Positions 35,061-45,990 are shown, counted from the first letter of the stretch. The stretch: 64,000 nt of DNA from Mesostigma viride (GCA_009746045.1 RPFO01000299.1:846807-910806), one strand, 5' to 3'. Notes: generated by a model from the sequence alone, not told the origin. Program-made: numbers and translations.

Positions 35061-36977
35061 TTAAGGGGACTCGCACGTCCAAAAGCCTGAAAAACTGACT
35101 TTAATGAATTTCAGTTCCAATGCACTCGGGAACCATCTAGTGATGATTGAGTACCATAAATATGATGTTTGGACATTCATGCCACCACTTGTTGGGGGTA
35201 CTACGCCCAACCACGCACCGGTGGCGAGCTAAAAATAGAAAAAGACGCTATTTATGAGATATTTTGCCCAAGACAAACCACTTATCCAAATGACCTGCCC
35301 ATACATTTCTGCAAAGTTCCCCCACTTTTTTAAAAGCTGGGCTATTTACATGGCCAAAATGGTCACATTTGTTTGAGTTATTAATTTTCCCGCAAAATGG
35401 GTACTTTTTTGAGCCAAAAAAAAAAAATCAAATCATTAACACATCAGATTGGGTCATCCATACATTTTAAATTCCACTGAGTGGGGGGAAACACAACCCC
35501 AAAGTTTGAGCTCATTCTGACAAGCGTAGCTCAAGTTATTGATTTTCCTGTGATGCCACCTGGGTAGACGCTAAAAGAGAATTGAGCTAGTGCTGAGCCA
35601 AAATGACATCTGTTTTGCTACCCTAGACACCCAAAAACATGCCCACTTTGATCACGGAGTGTGAGGAGGATGTCCGGAGCGTCATACGCCCCACCCCTCC
35701 ATCGTCACAGCCAGCCTTGTGAGTCTACCCTTAACAACAAGGCTGGTAGGACGACACGCCTGAGCAGCATATGTCATGCCTATCTCAGGCTAATAATATG
35801 TGTGATTTTGTGCCAACAACCAAGTTGTTCCACCCAACAACACATTAAAAACCCTCTTCCAAAATGCCCAACAAGCCGGACATGTGGAGGACCACACACG
35901 CAGTATATAAAGAGAAAATAAGCTGACTTTTTATCCAGCCAACCTGTGGCTAGCTGCTCTGGTTAGCATGACAAAGGCTATCATTTACTCAGTGGGAAAG
36001 GTGAAGAGACCATTGGAACAACCTACCTGACGCATGTGCCACCAAAGCATTGTGTCCCGCAAAATGCACACTGCCTCCTTTCTAACAAGCACGAGCCACT
36101 TTCTTTAGGAGACAGGTGCCAGCTCGTCAGTGTCTGGGGAAAATGATGCCGCTGCTTAGGAAGACCGCGTGAATTTCCTCGAACACAACTGTCTATAAAG
36201 CAAAAGAAATTTCAGAGAAGCATGGAAATAAAAGCATTACACCTTCCCGACAGGTTGTGGGCCACGCGCTGCAGCAAGCCAGCCACGTCACAGACGAACT
36301 TGCTAAAAAACATCCAGGAATCCAGCGATGCAGCGCCAGGACCCGCAACTTAATGGCTGCATCTGGCCGGAAAGAAGGCAAAAAGCTTACGCTCAACGAG
36401 CTAAGAAAGCAGGAAAGCGCTATCTTAGGACGTTTAATACAAGAACGTACCATAACGGGCATTTATTCGTGCCCAGGCGCACAAGAAAGGCCACCCTTTC
36501 ATGGAGAGGTCGGGCGCGCATCGCGCAGGCCTAATGTTATCTTACCGCAAAATGACGAGAAAGGTAAAGATAGCATCGGGAATTTTTACGGCTTTAGAAA
36601 CATCATTAAACTAGGTTCCATTAGGACCATCAAAACTGGCAACAATCGACAATCACACCTGCAGGCATCAATTATACTTTATTCATCCCGACAGAAATTC
36701 AGGCCGGACCCCCCCTGCCGATGGTAAAGAAAAAGAGCCCGCGACATTATAGATCGCAACTATCCCACCATAAATTAGAATCAGTAACTAATTTTCTCCA
36801 AGAATCGAGCATTTTTTCTGCTTTCCGCGAGCCAGATTTGTCACGTTTCGTCTAAAAGCAGTCGCCATGGCCACTTCCGCAAGGGGTGCGCGCACCGTGC
36901 ACCCACTTTTCACGGTACGGAGGGTACCGCGGAATTTTTTTGGCGCGGAAAATATTCGCCGCGCCGAGTCCCCTTAA
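35061..36977 (+). mobile_element. TTAA-target DNA transposon, 1909 bp, complete copy
   Basis: GGGGACTCG at 35065 and its complement at 36965-36973 are the terminal repeats. TTAA flanks both sides (35061-35064, 36974-36977). The flanks joined together match the unoccupied sequence at 27740-27770. A second copy starts at 62256. TTAA targeting is typical of piggyBac and Kolobok, but no transposase is recognisable, so this is probably non-autonomous. Confidence 0.88.
36257..36727 (+). CDS. Unrecognised ORF in the TTAA element
   Basis: 156 codons, basic and Arg/Lys-rich (RKEGKKLTLNELRKQESAIL), preserved identically in the second copy at 63448-63918. Both copies are almost identical over their whole length, so conservation says nothing about selection. 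I recognise no transposase motif. Confidence 0.3.
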   Translation: MGHALQQASHVTDELAKKHPGIQRCSARTRNLMAASGRKEGKKLTLNELRKQESAILGRLIQERTITGIYSCPGAQERPPFHGEVGRASRRPNVILPQNDEKGKDSIGNFYGFRNIIKLGSIRTIKTGNNRQSHLQASIILYSSRQKFRPDPPCRW

Positions 36978-37154
36978 AAGCCATATGCCCCTTCTCAGGG
37001 CTATGGGGTACATATTCTCCCAGCGGAGTTATGTTACTAATTAATTAATCACACGTTCATGGCAGGGGCGAGACACATAAGTTATTATTTTTTTTTTTAT
37101 AATTCATCCATGTACACGTACAACGAGGGAGCTAGCACCCTACCTTGTATCACT

Positions 37155-37490
37155 GCCTCCCTGTTCTTACGTGCAGGGCCAAGACGTGGACAAGCACAGC
37201 CAACCTTGCCAACTTCTACCCCATGCCATGCATTGAGCTAGCTGAATGCACTTTGGCAATGTTCACAAGTTTCTGGCGTTGTGGCAGTTGGTGATTTCCA
37301 ACTGGCTGCAACATCTTAAGGCTCCATTCATTGTCAATGGTATGCTGGCCAAGCCAGAGATATTGAGTAAGTCAGGACAAGGCCAAGAGGGCCCAGGTCA
37401 TCAAGGACTTACCCCCCCCCTAGCTGCATTGGGGAAGGAGCGTGTTTGCAAACATGGGAGGCATGCTAGACAATTAGATCGCTAGGGTCG
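37155..37490 (+). mobile_element. LINE 3' coding fragment
   Basis: GACAAGGCCAAGAGGGCCCA with a following run of C and a GGCATGCTAGACAATTAG-type end match the LINE C-terminus at 58370-58470. No complete ORF remains. Confidence 0.6.
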
Positions 37491-37565
37491 CCAGCACCAT
37501 AGATATACCATACGACTGTTTGCGTCGGCCTGCCTGTATAGATAGCTTACACCGGTATAGGATTG

Positions 37566-38182
37566 AGTTAACGTAAAGGATTTACGTTAGATGGATAGAG
37601 ATTGTTACGCTCTTTCCAACGGCACCTTGAACGCCTCATTTGGTTAAGGAACGTAAAAGTTATGACGTTTCCTAGGCTGTGCCGACAGTACCCGGCGCGC
37701 CACTGTGGGCGCGTACGGACACAGGATGTACAAGTGTCACTTTGATAGTCCGCAGGACGTTGACAGGACTTGTACAGGACTTGATGGTCAATTGATAGGT
37801 AGGCGTGCTGTAGCGCGCCAGGACCTATGAGACAATTGATGCTGAGTAGTGTACGGATAGGTCCACAGGACTAGCCGTATGGACAATTGATAGATCTGCG
37901 CGCCAAAGGCGTGCCAGAGTCTGTGTAATCAATTGATTGACAGTTCAGCTGTGACAGTGCAGCTGAATACTTGGACGCGTCCCTAACAAGCTATATGAGT
38001 GACTTGGTCACACCGGGACGCTAGTTCTTGCGTGCACGTTCTCTTGGCACTGCGACCCTGTCGTCTGTGCTGCGTGCAGTCTTGGAAGTGACGTGACTTA
38101 CGTCTGTGTTTCCTTGTTATTAATAAAGGCAACTTCCTGCAAGAACCATGGCGGAATTCGTGGCATTCTCACCCTCACAACT
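37566..38182 (+). repeat. 5' LTR of the copia-like element
   Basis: Begins AGTTAACG and ends CACAACT. Contains AATAAA at 38122-38127. No TG..CA ends. Confidence 0.88.
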
Positions 38183-38207
38183 CGTATTACACGCTCTGTT
38201 AAAAAGA

Positions 38208-38917
38208 TGCCAAATTCTGAAGAATTCCGGATTCCCGACGACGAGGAAATAGCCGCTCCGCCGGCTGGTCCTTCGTCAAGACCGACTGCGCCGTCGTGGC
38301 AGCAATTGCTCGACGAAGTTACGATTTCGCTCGACGAGCTTCATCGTCAACAGCGCGCAGCTCATCCATTGCTCGGGGATAACCCCGAGGACCCCGATTT
38401 GCCAGCACTGGTGCCGGCAATCCGCAACCTGTTGGACCAGATTCGAAACATTTTATCAACATTTACGGTCCAGGTGCGGGGAGGTTTGCGGTCGGTGACC
38501 GAAGTCACGACTGCCATTGAGGAGTTGGACAACGTCCTCTCTTCACTCACCGGTTACCAGAGAAACCTGCAAAACTGGGCATCGCTACGCACGGGGGGCG
38601 CGCCGGCGGTGTCAACAAATTTGTTTCAAGATCTCGCGTTGCTATCGCTGCTCACTCGCGGCGTACGCAGTCGTGAGCGCCAGGTTTTAATTAACCTGGT
38701 GGCATTTCTCGCATCTGTGCGAGAGTGGATTCCCGCGGGGTGGGAATTGTTGACGATCTTTACACATCCTCTGCGCCTCGTAGCGCGTCGGCGCGTCGCA
38801 ACTTACGCGGCGGGGAGCACACCGGTTTTAATACATACCGGTGCAGGTCCAGAGCTGGATATGGAGGATCGTGAGTTCGTATACACGTACTGCGACTTCA
38901 GAGGCCTTGACTACTAG
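38208..38917 (+). CDS. Extra 5' ORF of the copia-like element, unknown function
   Basis: ATG at 38208, just inside the LTR, opens 236 codons. The product is Leu/Arg/Pro-rich, with a predicted helical core (LFQDLALLSLLTRGVRSRER; LVAFLASVREWIPAGWELL) and an acidic N-terminus. No zinc knuckle or enzyme motif. It lies before the CCHC-bearing Gag, where copia elements normally have nothing. It could be a separate capsid-like or accessory protein. Confidence 0.6.
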
Positions 38918-39089
38918 GTCGGCCTAATTTCCTTCTCCAGTACGCGTCGACATTTTTTTGTCGAATTTTCGGCGGCAATTCGCGGGGGCGGCAGCGACAC
39001 CGGCGCAGGCGGCAGTGGCGACACAAAAATTTTGTACATAATTTTCTGCTGCTTTGCTAAGGTGTTCTTTGAATAGCTTGTAGTGCAGG

Positions 39090-40203
39090 ATGGCTGAGGG
39101 ACGCCGTAGCAAGGGCCCAGCCAGTGGGAATAATAATGGGGGTGCTGGTAGTGGAACCGCTCACGTAGATGACGTGGGGCTTACCGGAGAGATTACCAAC
39201 CTTCCTCACAATAATAATAATGCACAAGCTGTTCATGGCTTTGATCTCACCACACAGGGTCTTTTAATTGTCAATCAGCTGCAGCCTGTAACCTCAGACT
39301 CCAAGCCTAAGCAGGCTGAAGAGTTTGTGGAAGGATTGGAAGGGTTCCCTAGCTTGTACGGTGGTACAAATTACTATCAAATCTGGATAGGAAGTAGCAC
39401 TTTTGGCAAGTGTACTGACCAGATTAAGGACCTAACCAGGGAGTGCAAGAAGGCCAATAAGGCCTGGGCACTGTACGTGGCTGAGCTGAAGGAGCTGCTG
39501 GAAGACCAACGCAAGAAGGTCGGCATCCATTGGCAGGAAATACCAAGGGTGGGAGGTCAAGGGGGACCTGATCCAGAACTTTCTCAACTATTGTAAGATG
39601 GTTGAGGAGGGCAGGGCTCACGGCTTTAATGTCGCTGATAACATAGCCCTAACCAACTGGCTCAAGGTTTCTGGGCTGGATAAGGCGACACGTGGCTCCT
39701 TAAAAGTCATGTGTGCCCCACACTCTACCCTGAAGGCCTACAAGGTCATAATCAAACAAGCACTCGAGGCAGAGGAGCTGTTTGAGGGTGGAGTGCCAGC
39801 AGTGAAGGCTACCCAGGCAGGCGGGCGTACCCAGGGTGGCTCCAAGACGTCTGAGGCTGACCGAAGCCAAGGAGGGCGTAGGGGCAACCATAACAAGCGC
39901 AAGGGAGATCATTCACCTGATTCTGACAGGAGGTCACACTCCAAGTCGGTGTTCAGGCGGGTGGGTGGTCAGCCCAAGCAGGGCAACGCGTCTGACAATG
40001 GGGGCAGTGGCCAGGGCAAGTCCAAGATACAATGCTACCTGTGCAAGGGGTGGGGGCACATCAAGAAGGAGTGTCCCAGCTTCAAGAAGTCCCAGGGCCA
40101 GGGCAGCAAGAATAACAACAACAACAACAAGAAGAACAACAACAAGTCCCAGGCAGGCCAGCCTTCAAAGGGCAGTCAGCAAGAAGACAACAAGGAGCAG
40201 TGA
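39090..40203 (+). pseudogene. Gag of the copia-like element, one frameshift
   Basis: A frame from ATG 39090 (Asn/Gly-rich start, then EFVEGLEGFPSLYGGTNYYQ) gives way near 39540 to a second frame that is open to 40203. The second holds a GLDKATRGSLKVMC-type capsid part, a basic linker, a zinc knuckle CYLCKGWGHIKKEC (CX2CX4HX4C), and an Asn/Lys/Gln-rich tail. Reading across a single-base shift gives a normal Gag length of about 370 residues. Confidence 0.8.
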
Positions 40204-40344
40204 CTGTCTGAGGCAACCCCTACACACCTTAATTCACCCAAGGGGGAGGCCAGGTGCTCCAATGCAGATTTTATATCTGGGCAACAAGAGGGTGATCTCC
40301 AGGTTCAGTGTGGCCCCAGGTCACCTGGAGAGGTACAGGTTCCT

Positions 40345-43107
40345 ATGAAGACGTCCTTGACAGCTGGTGCAGCTGTAAGAATGTCTGACCCCATGCATCC
40401 TCGTGCTGGGCACGAGGGTGGACCTCTCATTTTGAGAGAAACCAATGTACAACCACAGAGGGGTGTGAAGGCCTCTGGTGGTATGCATGTGGTCCCTGCT
40501 GGCGGTCCAGGTGTTGGGCATGAGCAGGGTGACTCAGGCTCTGAGTCAGAACAGGATGGAAGTCAGCATGGTGATGCTGGACAACCTGACAGCACAGTCC
40601 TGACTGTGCCAGGGACTGCTTCCTCTGTGTACCAGGAGTTGGGTGCCCGAATCCACAACATGTTTGGGCATGCCACTTCTCTGTCAAACAACTTTGCCTT
40701 CCGTATGGGCAGGGCACCCCTTCTTAAGGCGTGTCAGCAAGCTGCCTCACGGTGTAAGTGCCAGTTGTCCTCCAACAAGCCCAGGAAATCACATGCCAAA
40801 GCTCTACCTCAGAGCATTGGTGATCTGCAGTGTGATATCCAACACATCAGGGGCATGCAACTGTTGGTGTGCGTGGACAGGTACACGAAATACAAGGTGC
40901 TGGAGCATTTACCTTCTATGAAGAACAGGTACTTGCTGGCTGCCCTGCAGAATGTAAGAGCCAAGTTTCCTACCACAAGGATCCAGGTGGACATGCAGTT
41001 TCAGCATCTCAAGGGTGATCCTACCCTTCCTGAGTTGCTGGTTACACCTAGGGAGGCTCATGGGCAGCAGGGTGCTATCGAGAGGGCAATCCAGGAGGTC
41101 AAGAAATTGATCATCTCTGAAGACTGGGTACCCTTGTCTGCACCTGCACTTGTCAGGAGTGCATGGCTGAGGAACGTGGAGCAGCAGCTGAACAGCAGGG
41201 TTAACTTCTACTATGATGGAGTTGCTGTCAGCCCAATGGGTCTATATCATGGCCTGTGCCCACCACATGTGCTGGAGGGCTGGAAACATGCTGCACATGT
41301 CACCTTTGCCAAGCTGAGGGAGAAGGACCGGGGTTGGAAGATGCTGGAGCCACAAGTGGGTCAGAAGGTCCTAGCTTGGAAGGAACCTAGCCTTTATGGC
41401 AAACGTGGTAGCTGGAGTCCTGGGGTGGTTACCCAGGTTGATGAAGCTAGCCACGCATGCTTGGTCAGCATGGAGGACGAACCAAAGCATGTACACCGGC
41501 TGAGTTGGTCATATGTCAAGCCTAACCTGATGAATGAGGGCAGTCAGGCACAAGGCTCACAGGATCTGCAGGATTTTCAGGTCCCAGGTGACATCACTGA
41601 CGCAACGACCACATCTGTTGCAGGGGAATCTGTCAGCCCTGGCCAGGTTGCAGAGGTACTTGTTGAACAGGCTGCAAGGTCAACAGCTGGGGAGTCAACT
41701 GTCAAGCCCAAGGCACTAACCAAGCCCAGGGGGACAAGTTTGGCTGGATTGATTGGGGCTCTACAAAGGGCCAAGAAGCAGCCCAAGGTAGCCAAGCTCA
41801 GGTGGCATGGCAATCTGGGGCTGGACACTGCCTTAGAGGTAGACACTAATTCTCAGGTTTCCATCATTGGGACCAGGGCTGCAGCAGGGTACAGCATGTC
41901 TGAACCCAGCTATCAGTTTGTGTCTGACTTCAGTGGCGGGGTACACGTGAAGGTACTGGGTGAGGTATTCATTCCTATCCTTGGACAGGACACTGCTTTT
42001 TGTGTCTTGGAGGGCTATCAAGGACCTGCTCTTCTGGGGCAGAATTTCCTATGCCAGGATGGGGTAGTGATCACGTCCTCTCTCCTGACTAAGGAAGGGG
42101 CTGGTCAGGTCCCACTGATTAATTTCAGGACCACTCACCTATCACGTGCAGTAACCAGGTCGGTTAAGCGTGTGCAAGTGTGCCAGGGGCAGGAGCCCTT
42201 GGTTGATGACCTCATACTGCCAGCTGCTAGTCATCCAAGCAGTTTGGGCATTGGTCCTCACTCACTTGCTGGACACAGCCCTATCAACTACCAAGGCCTG
42301 GTGAAGCTCATGTCCTCTCCCATTATGTGTCCCCAGGTCACACTGGGTCTGATTAAATCTGGGGAGGACTGGATCTCCAAGAAATGCGTGGAACCTGTCA
42401 ATGACCTGCCTCCTGCACGACGTCTACTCAAGCTCAAGTTTGTCATCAAGATGAAGGAGGTGGACGGGGTCAAGGTACCACATGTCAGGCCAGTGCTGAA
42501 TGAGTTCAAGGGTACTGGTGAGTGCACTGCTGAGGAGTTGTATACCCCTGGCATGCTGCATGATACTTGGAGGCTGCTGCTGTGTGTCTTTCTAGGCCTT
42601 CTCAACAAGGGCTTGGACTATGGCTCAGTGGTGATAGACTTCAAGAGGGCATTTCTGGAGGGTGATGCAGATGTGGCACAGGAAAAGTGGGAGGGCAAGA
42701 CGCCTTTCTATGTTAGGGTGCCTGCTGTATGGAAAAGGGACATCCACACGGAGTTCCTTAAAATCCTCAAGGGCCTGGAGGGCCTGAGGTCAAGTCCAAT
42801 AATCTGGAGGGAGACTCTCAACCGTTTCCTGAAGGAGCATTGCAACTTGAAGGTCTCTCCTGTAGACCCCTGTCTGTTTCTGGGGCAATGGGAAGGCCTG
42901 CCAGTGTATGCTTCGCTGCACGGGGATGACCTACATCTGATAGCTCCCACGTCGTGGCTTAAGGAGCTGATCTCCATCATTAAGTCCAAGTTTCCTCTGG
43001 GTAGGGAGCAATGGCAGGTGGAGAATGAGCCTCTGCTGTTTGTGGGCATGGAGGCCACACTGGTGAAGAAGGGGGGAGTGGCGTATGCTGCTGGTGGGGG
43101 GCAATGA
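40345..43107 (+). CDS. Pol of the copia-like element: integrase, then protease, then reverse transcriptase
   Basis: 920 codons. Integrase: HHCC zinc site (H104, H109, C130, C137/C139), then D164 (LQCDIQ), D216 (RIQVDMQ) and E246 (HGQQGAIERA), spaced as in retroviral-type integrases. Protease: ALEVDTNSQVSIIG (D500, DTNS in place of DTGS) to LLGQNFLCQDGVVI, about 490-580. RT: VVIDFKRAFLEGD (D765) and LHGDDLHLIA (860-862, for copia YVDD). Ty1/copia Pol is normally protease-integrase-RT-RNase H, so protease lies on the wrong side of integrase here. The frame is lost at a six-G run near 43098, and RNase H continues in the next frame. Confidence 0.85.
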   Translation: MKTSLTAGAAVRMSDPMHPRAGHEGGPLILRETNVQPQRGVKASGGMHVVPAGGPGVGHEQGDSGSESEQDGSQHGDAGQPDSTVLTVPGTASSVYQELGARIHNMFGHATSLSNNFAFRMGRAPLLKACQQAASRCKCQLSSNKPRKSHAKALPQSIGDLQCDIQHIRGMQLLVCVDRYTKYKVLEHLPSMKNRYLLAALQNVRAKFPTTRIQVDMQFQHLKGDPTLPELLVTPREAHGQQGAIERAIQEVKKLIISEDWVPLSAPALVRSAWLRNVEQQLNSRVNFYYDGVAVSPMGLYHGLCPPHVLEGWKHAAHVTFAKLREKDRGWKMLEPQVGQKVLAWKEPSLYGKRGSWSPGVVTQVDEASHACLVSMEDEPKHVHRLSWSYVKPNLMNEGSQAQGSQDLQDFQVPGDITDATTTSVAGESVSPGQVAEVLVEQAARSTAGESTVKPKALTKPRGTSLAGLIGALQRAKKQPKVAKLRWHGNLGLDTALEVDTNSQVSIIGTRAAAGYSMSEPSYQFVSDFSGGVHVKVLGEVFIPILGQDTAFCVLEGYQGPALLGQNFLCQDGVVITSSLLTKEGAGQVPLINFRTTHLSRAVTRSVKRVQVCQGQEPLVDDLILPAASHPSSLGIGPHSLAGHSPINYQGLVKLMSSPIMCPQVTLGLIKSGEDWISKKCVEPVNDLPPARRLLKLKFVIKMKEVDGVKVPHVRPVLNEFKGTGECTAEELYTPGMLHDTWRLLLCVFLGLLNKGLDYGSVVIDFKRAFLEGDADVAQEKWEGKTPFYVRVPAVWKRDIHTEFLKILKGLEGLRSSPIIWRETLNRFLKEHCNLKVSPVDPCLFLGQWEGLPVYASLHGDDLHLIAPTSWLKELISIIKSKFPLGREQWQVENEPLLFVGMEATLVKKGGVAYAAGGGQ

Positions 43108-43828
43108 TTATCAAGAGACCCTCATTAGCAAGCTTCCTCCAACCATCACACAGGCACTGTGTCCCATGGTGAGGGGCATGGTTGCTTGGGTGGCAGGCAT
43201 TTCCAGGCCAGACCTTATGGTCATAGCCAGGTTGCCTGATGACATGCTGGTGGAGCTAGGGTCTGCCAAGGTGGCTGATCAGGTCAGGGCTTCATCTGGC
43301 ATTCTGTTGTCTGCAGTGGATTTATCACAACCCATTTGCATGGAGCTGTATGTGGATAGCTCAATGGACAGCAGGCAGGTCTCCAAGGTCAGGGGCAGGG
43401 CTGCAGGGCTCTTTGTGCTCAGACAGGAAGGCCTGGGGAGTTTGGTGAGCTGGTTTAGTCGCCTGCACAAACGGGTGGCTGTCAGCAGTGATGTGGCAGA
43501 ATGCAGGGCTATTTGTGAAGGCATTCACACAAGCCTTTATCTGAAGGAGTTGCTTCATCAGATGACTTCTAACACTCCTTGGCCACTTCAGGTTACCACT
43601 CTTCTAAAAACAGACTCCATGGGGATGGTGCAGTTTGTGCACAGGCAGATGGCCAGAAGTAGGGACTTGGATTATCTCCTTCTTAAGGAGTTGTCCTCCT
43701 TGGCCAATATTGAGCATATCCCTGGGGTTGACAATCCTGCTGATGCTTTGACCAAGCTAGTGCAGAAGGCAGCAGTGCAATACAAGGTTCTTCAGTCTCT
43801 GATGGACCCATCTCAGCAAGCTGTCTAA
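43085..43828 (+). CDS. RNase H part of Pol, one frame from the RT
   Basis: Holds the end of the RT/connection (MVRGMVAWVAGISRPDLMV), then RNase H acidic residues in LYVDSSMDS, SSDVAECRAICEG and LKTDSMGMVQF, and the copia-type C-terminus IEHIPGVDNPADALTK. One G fewer in the run at 43098 would keep it in frame with the 920-residue part, so this is a frameshift rather than a separate gene. Confidence 0.82.
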   Translation: MLLVGGNDYQETLISKLPPTITQALCPMVRGMVAWVAGISRPDLMVIARLPDDMLVELGSAKVADQVRASSGILLSAVDLSQPICMELYVDSSMDSRQVSKVRGRAAGLFVLRQEGLGSLVSWFSRLHKRVAVSSDVAECRAICEGIHTSLYLKELLHQMTSNTPWPLQVTTLLKTDSMGMVQFVHRQMARSRDLDYLLLKELSSLANIEHIPGVDNPADALTKLVQKAAVQYKVLQSLMDPSQQAV

Positions 43829-44777
43829 GCTGGTGCATGGTTATAGGGCATTGGAGAGCAGATTGTGTGGTAGTGTCAGCATTGTGACTGGCATAATACC
43901 TGTATTTTAGTCTGTACTAAGGCTCATGGACCATGGTACACTCACTCTGATTTTAATCAGGATACAGCCAGGTTTTGGCTGGGGTTCATGCTGTTGACTA
44001 CACAAGGTTGACAGGTCCATTACAGACCATGTATTCTATTTTAAAAGAAATGTATATTTGTACATACTTCTCACAATGGTCTGGGAACCTTTATTCTGGG
44101 GTTTATAGGGCGGGGTTCGATTCCCTGGTATTATGTTTCTACAAGCTGGCCTGTTCAGGTGTTTGCCTGTTCAGACTTCCCTAGTTCCCCAGGGCAGGAT
44201 TTAATTGTTGCCTATGTGTTTCATTTTGTCATTTGTTTGCTGTGGCAGTTTACCATCTGGCAAGTAGACGGGCGCCGTAAGACGGGCGCCAATAGACCCC
44301 TGTTGAGAGAATGACAGGCAAACTATTGTAATACGCCTTACTTTGTCAAGTGGTATTTTAATTGTCATGGATTTATTGTACTTATATTGAATATGTACTG
44401 GGTTTTATGGGATTAGTATCTGGGATTAATGTAACTCACCGCCAGAAGGTCATTGTACTGGAGGCTCTACCGAGGTGATGGGATTAATTCCTGGAGAAGA
44501 CCTCATAGAATTAACCTGTATGTATTTAATTTTGTGTGCTTCTAATATCTGGTGGTACTCTGTAATGCCACTTCCATAGGTTTTCTCCATTTCTCATGAA
44601 ATGGTTTTCCCTGTGGCAGATCTGTTTCTTTTCCAGTTCCTTAAAAGAAAGGGCTGGGGGAATGGCATTGGCCATTAAAGACATCTGTTCAAGCTTCAAG
44701 CTGGAGTGAAGGACATTTCAAGCTACTTCAAGGGTCCCTGGCAGGGGATGTGATCCCTAAAGAAAAGAAGGGATTGG
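43829..44777 (+). other. Non-coding 3' region and polypurine tract of the copia-like element
   Basis: About 950 bp without a gene. A GGGGTTCGATTCCCTG stretch (44111-44126) looks like a tRNA T-arm. AAAGAAAAGAAGGG at about 44759-44773 is the probable polypurine tract. Confidence 0.6.
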
Positions 44778-45393
44778 AGTTAACGTAAAGGATTTACGTT
44801 AGATGGATAGAGATTGTTACGCTCTTTCCAACGGCACCTTGAACGCCTCATTTGGTTAAGGAACGTAAAAGTTATGACGTTTCCTAGGCTGTGCCGACAG
44901 TACCCGGCGCGCCACTGTGGGCGCGTACGGACACAGGATGTACAAGTGTCACTTTGATAGTCCGCAGGACGTTGACAGGACTTGTACAGGACTTGATGGT
45001 CAATTGATAGGTAGGCGTGCTGTAGCGCGCCAGGACCTATGAGACAATTGATGCTGACTAGTGTACGGATAGGTCCACAGGACTAGCCGTATGGACAATT
45101 GATAGATCTGCGCGCCAAAGGCGTGCCAGAGTCTGTGTAATCAATTGATTGACAGTTCAGCTGTGACAGTGCAGCTGAATACTTGGACGCGTCCCTAACA
45201 ACTATATGTGTGACTTGGTCGCACCGGGACGCTAGTTCTTGCGTGCACGTTCTCTGGGCACTGCGACCCTGTCGCCTGTGCTGCGTGCAGTCTTGGAAGT
45301 GACGTGACTTACGTCTGTGTTTCCTTGTTATTAATAAAGGCAACTTCCTGCAAGAACCATGGCGGAATTCGTGGCATTCTCACCCTCACAACT
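44778..45393 (+). repeat. 3' LTR of the copia-like element
   Basis: About 1 percent different from the 5' LTR (for example GCTGACTAGTG for GCTGAGTAGTG). Ends ..CACAACT, followed by GATTG. Confidence 0.9.
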
Positions 45394-45398
45394 GATTG

Positions 45399-45990
45399 CG
45401 TGCACCCATCCCTCCATCCACACCTTGGGGTTAATGCTCCGTGACTCCCGGCCCAACGGGAGCACGAGTTTAATTAATTCATTAATTAATTGGGTCACTT
45501 TCGTAAATCAGTGCATGCATGTACGTCCTGGCTATTATCAGAACACTTGCCCACGCTCCTTAGTATCATATGCTCACATGGGTCTTATTGCACCCACACA
45601 ACTTATTGGTCCGGATTATCACGAGATCTTGTGGACAGCATGTGCTGGCAGTAAATTGCATTAAATTAGAATATGACTCCGTTGGGACATCATGTAGCAC
45701 GTATTCGCTAGCATGCTGATGGGTGGGCGTGAGCGAAGCCACGAAACCTAACTAAGCTAACTCTAAGCTAATCTAAAAAATCAGGGCTCACTCAACATCA
45801 GCACCGCGCCACTTCCTCCTGGGGTGGGGTGGGGGGGCTTGCCCACGGGCGCTGACGTGTGGGCCTGGACAATGGTCTGCCACCTCATCCTGTCCTGCAT
45901 GGCAGTCCAAGCAAGAGCGAGGGAGGAAATGTGTTGTTCAACCAGGGCTGGGACCACTAGGTCGGCTGCCTGTAAGTGAAGAAACAATCC
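45399..45990 (-). mobile_element. LINE fragments: 3' tail and C-terminal coding scrap
   Basis: 45405-45490 repeats the LINE tail hairpin and (TTAATTAA) end seen at 58560-58640 and 61220-61275. 45510-45610 matches 61030-61115. 45781-45987 on the minus strand encodes DLVVPALVEQ...LALAWTAMQD, matching 61640-61735. The pieces differ in orientation, so they are separate remnants. Confidence 0.6.

Larger units (their letters stand above)
37566..45393 (+). mobile_element. Copia-like LTR retrotransposon, 7.8 kb, complete, with unusual LTR ends and domain order
   Basis: The 617- and 616-bp LTRs (37566-38182; 44778-45393) differ at only a handful of sites. GATTG flanks both sides (37561-37565, 45394-45398) as a 5-bp target duplication, fixing the LTR termini as AGTT..AACT. 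A purine tract (AAAGAAAAGAAGGG) ends just before the right LTR. The interior codes for an extra 5' protein, Gag, and Pol in the order integrase, protease, RT, RNase H. Two single-base frame changes disable this copy. Confidence 0.9.

Noticed and set aside
44111-44126. tRNA gene or SINE suggested by a GGTTCGATTCC B-box
   Set aside because: The T-arm-like stretch fits but I could not find a matching A-box, anticodon arm or acceptor stem. A similar T-arm-like hairpin at 56175-56195 also lacks the rest.
45359-45664. ORF starting in the 3' LTR (MAEFVAFSPSQ..)
   Set aside because: It begins within the LTR and runs into a LINE tail. The same start inside the 5' LTR goes to a quick stop.
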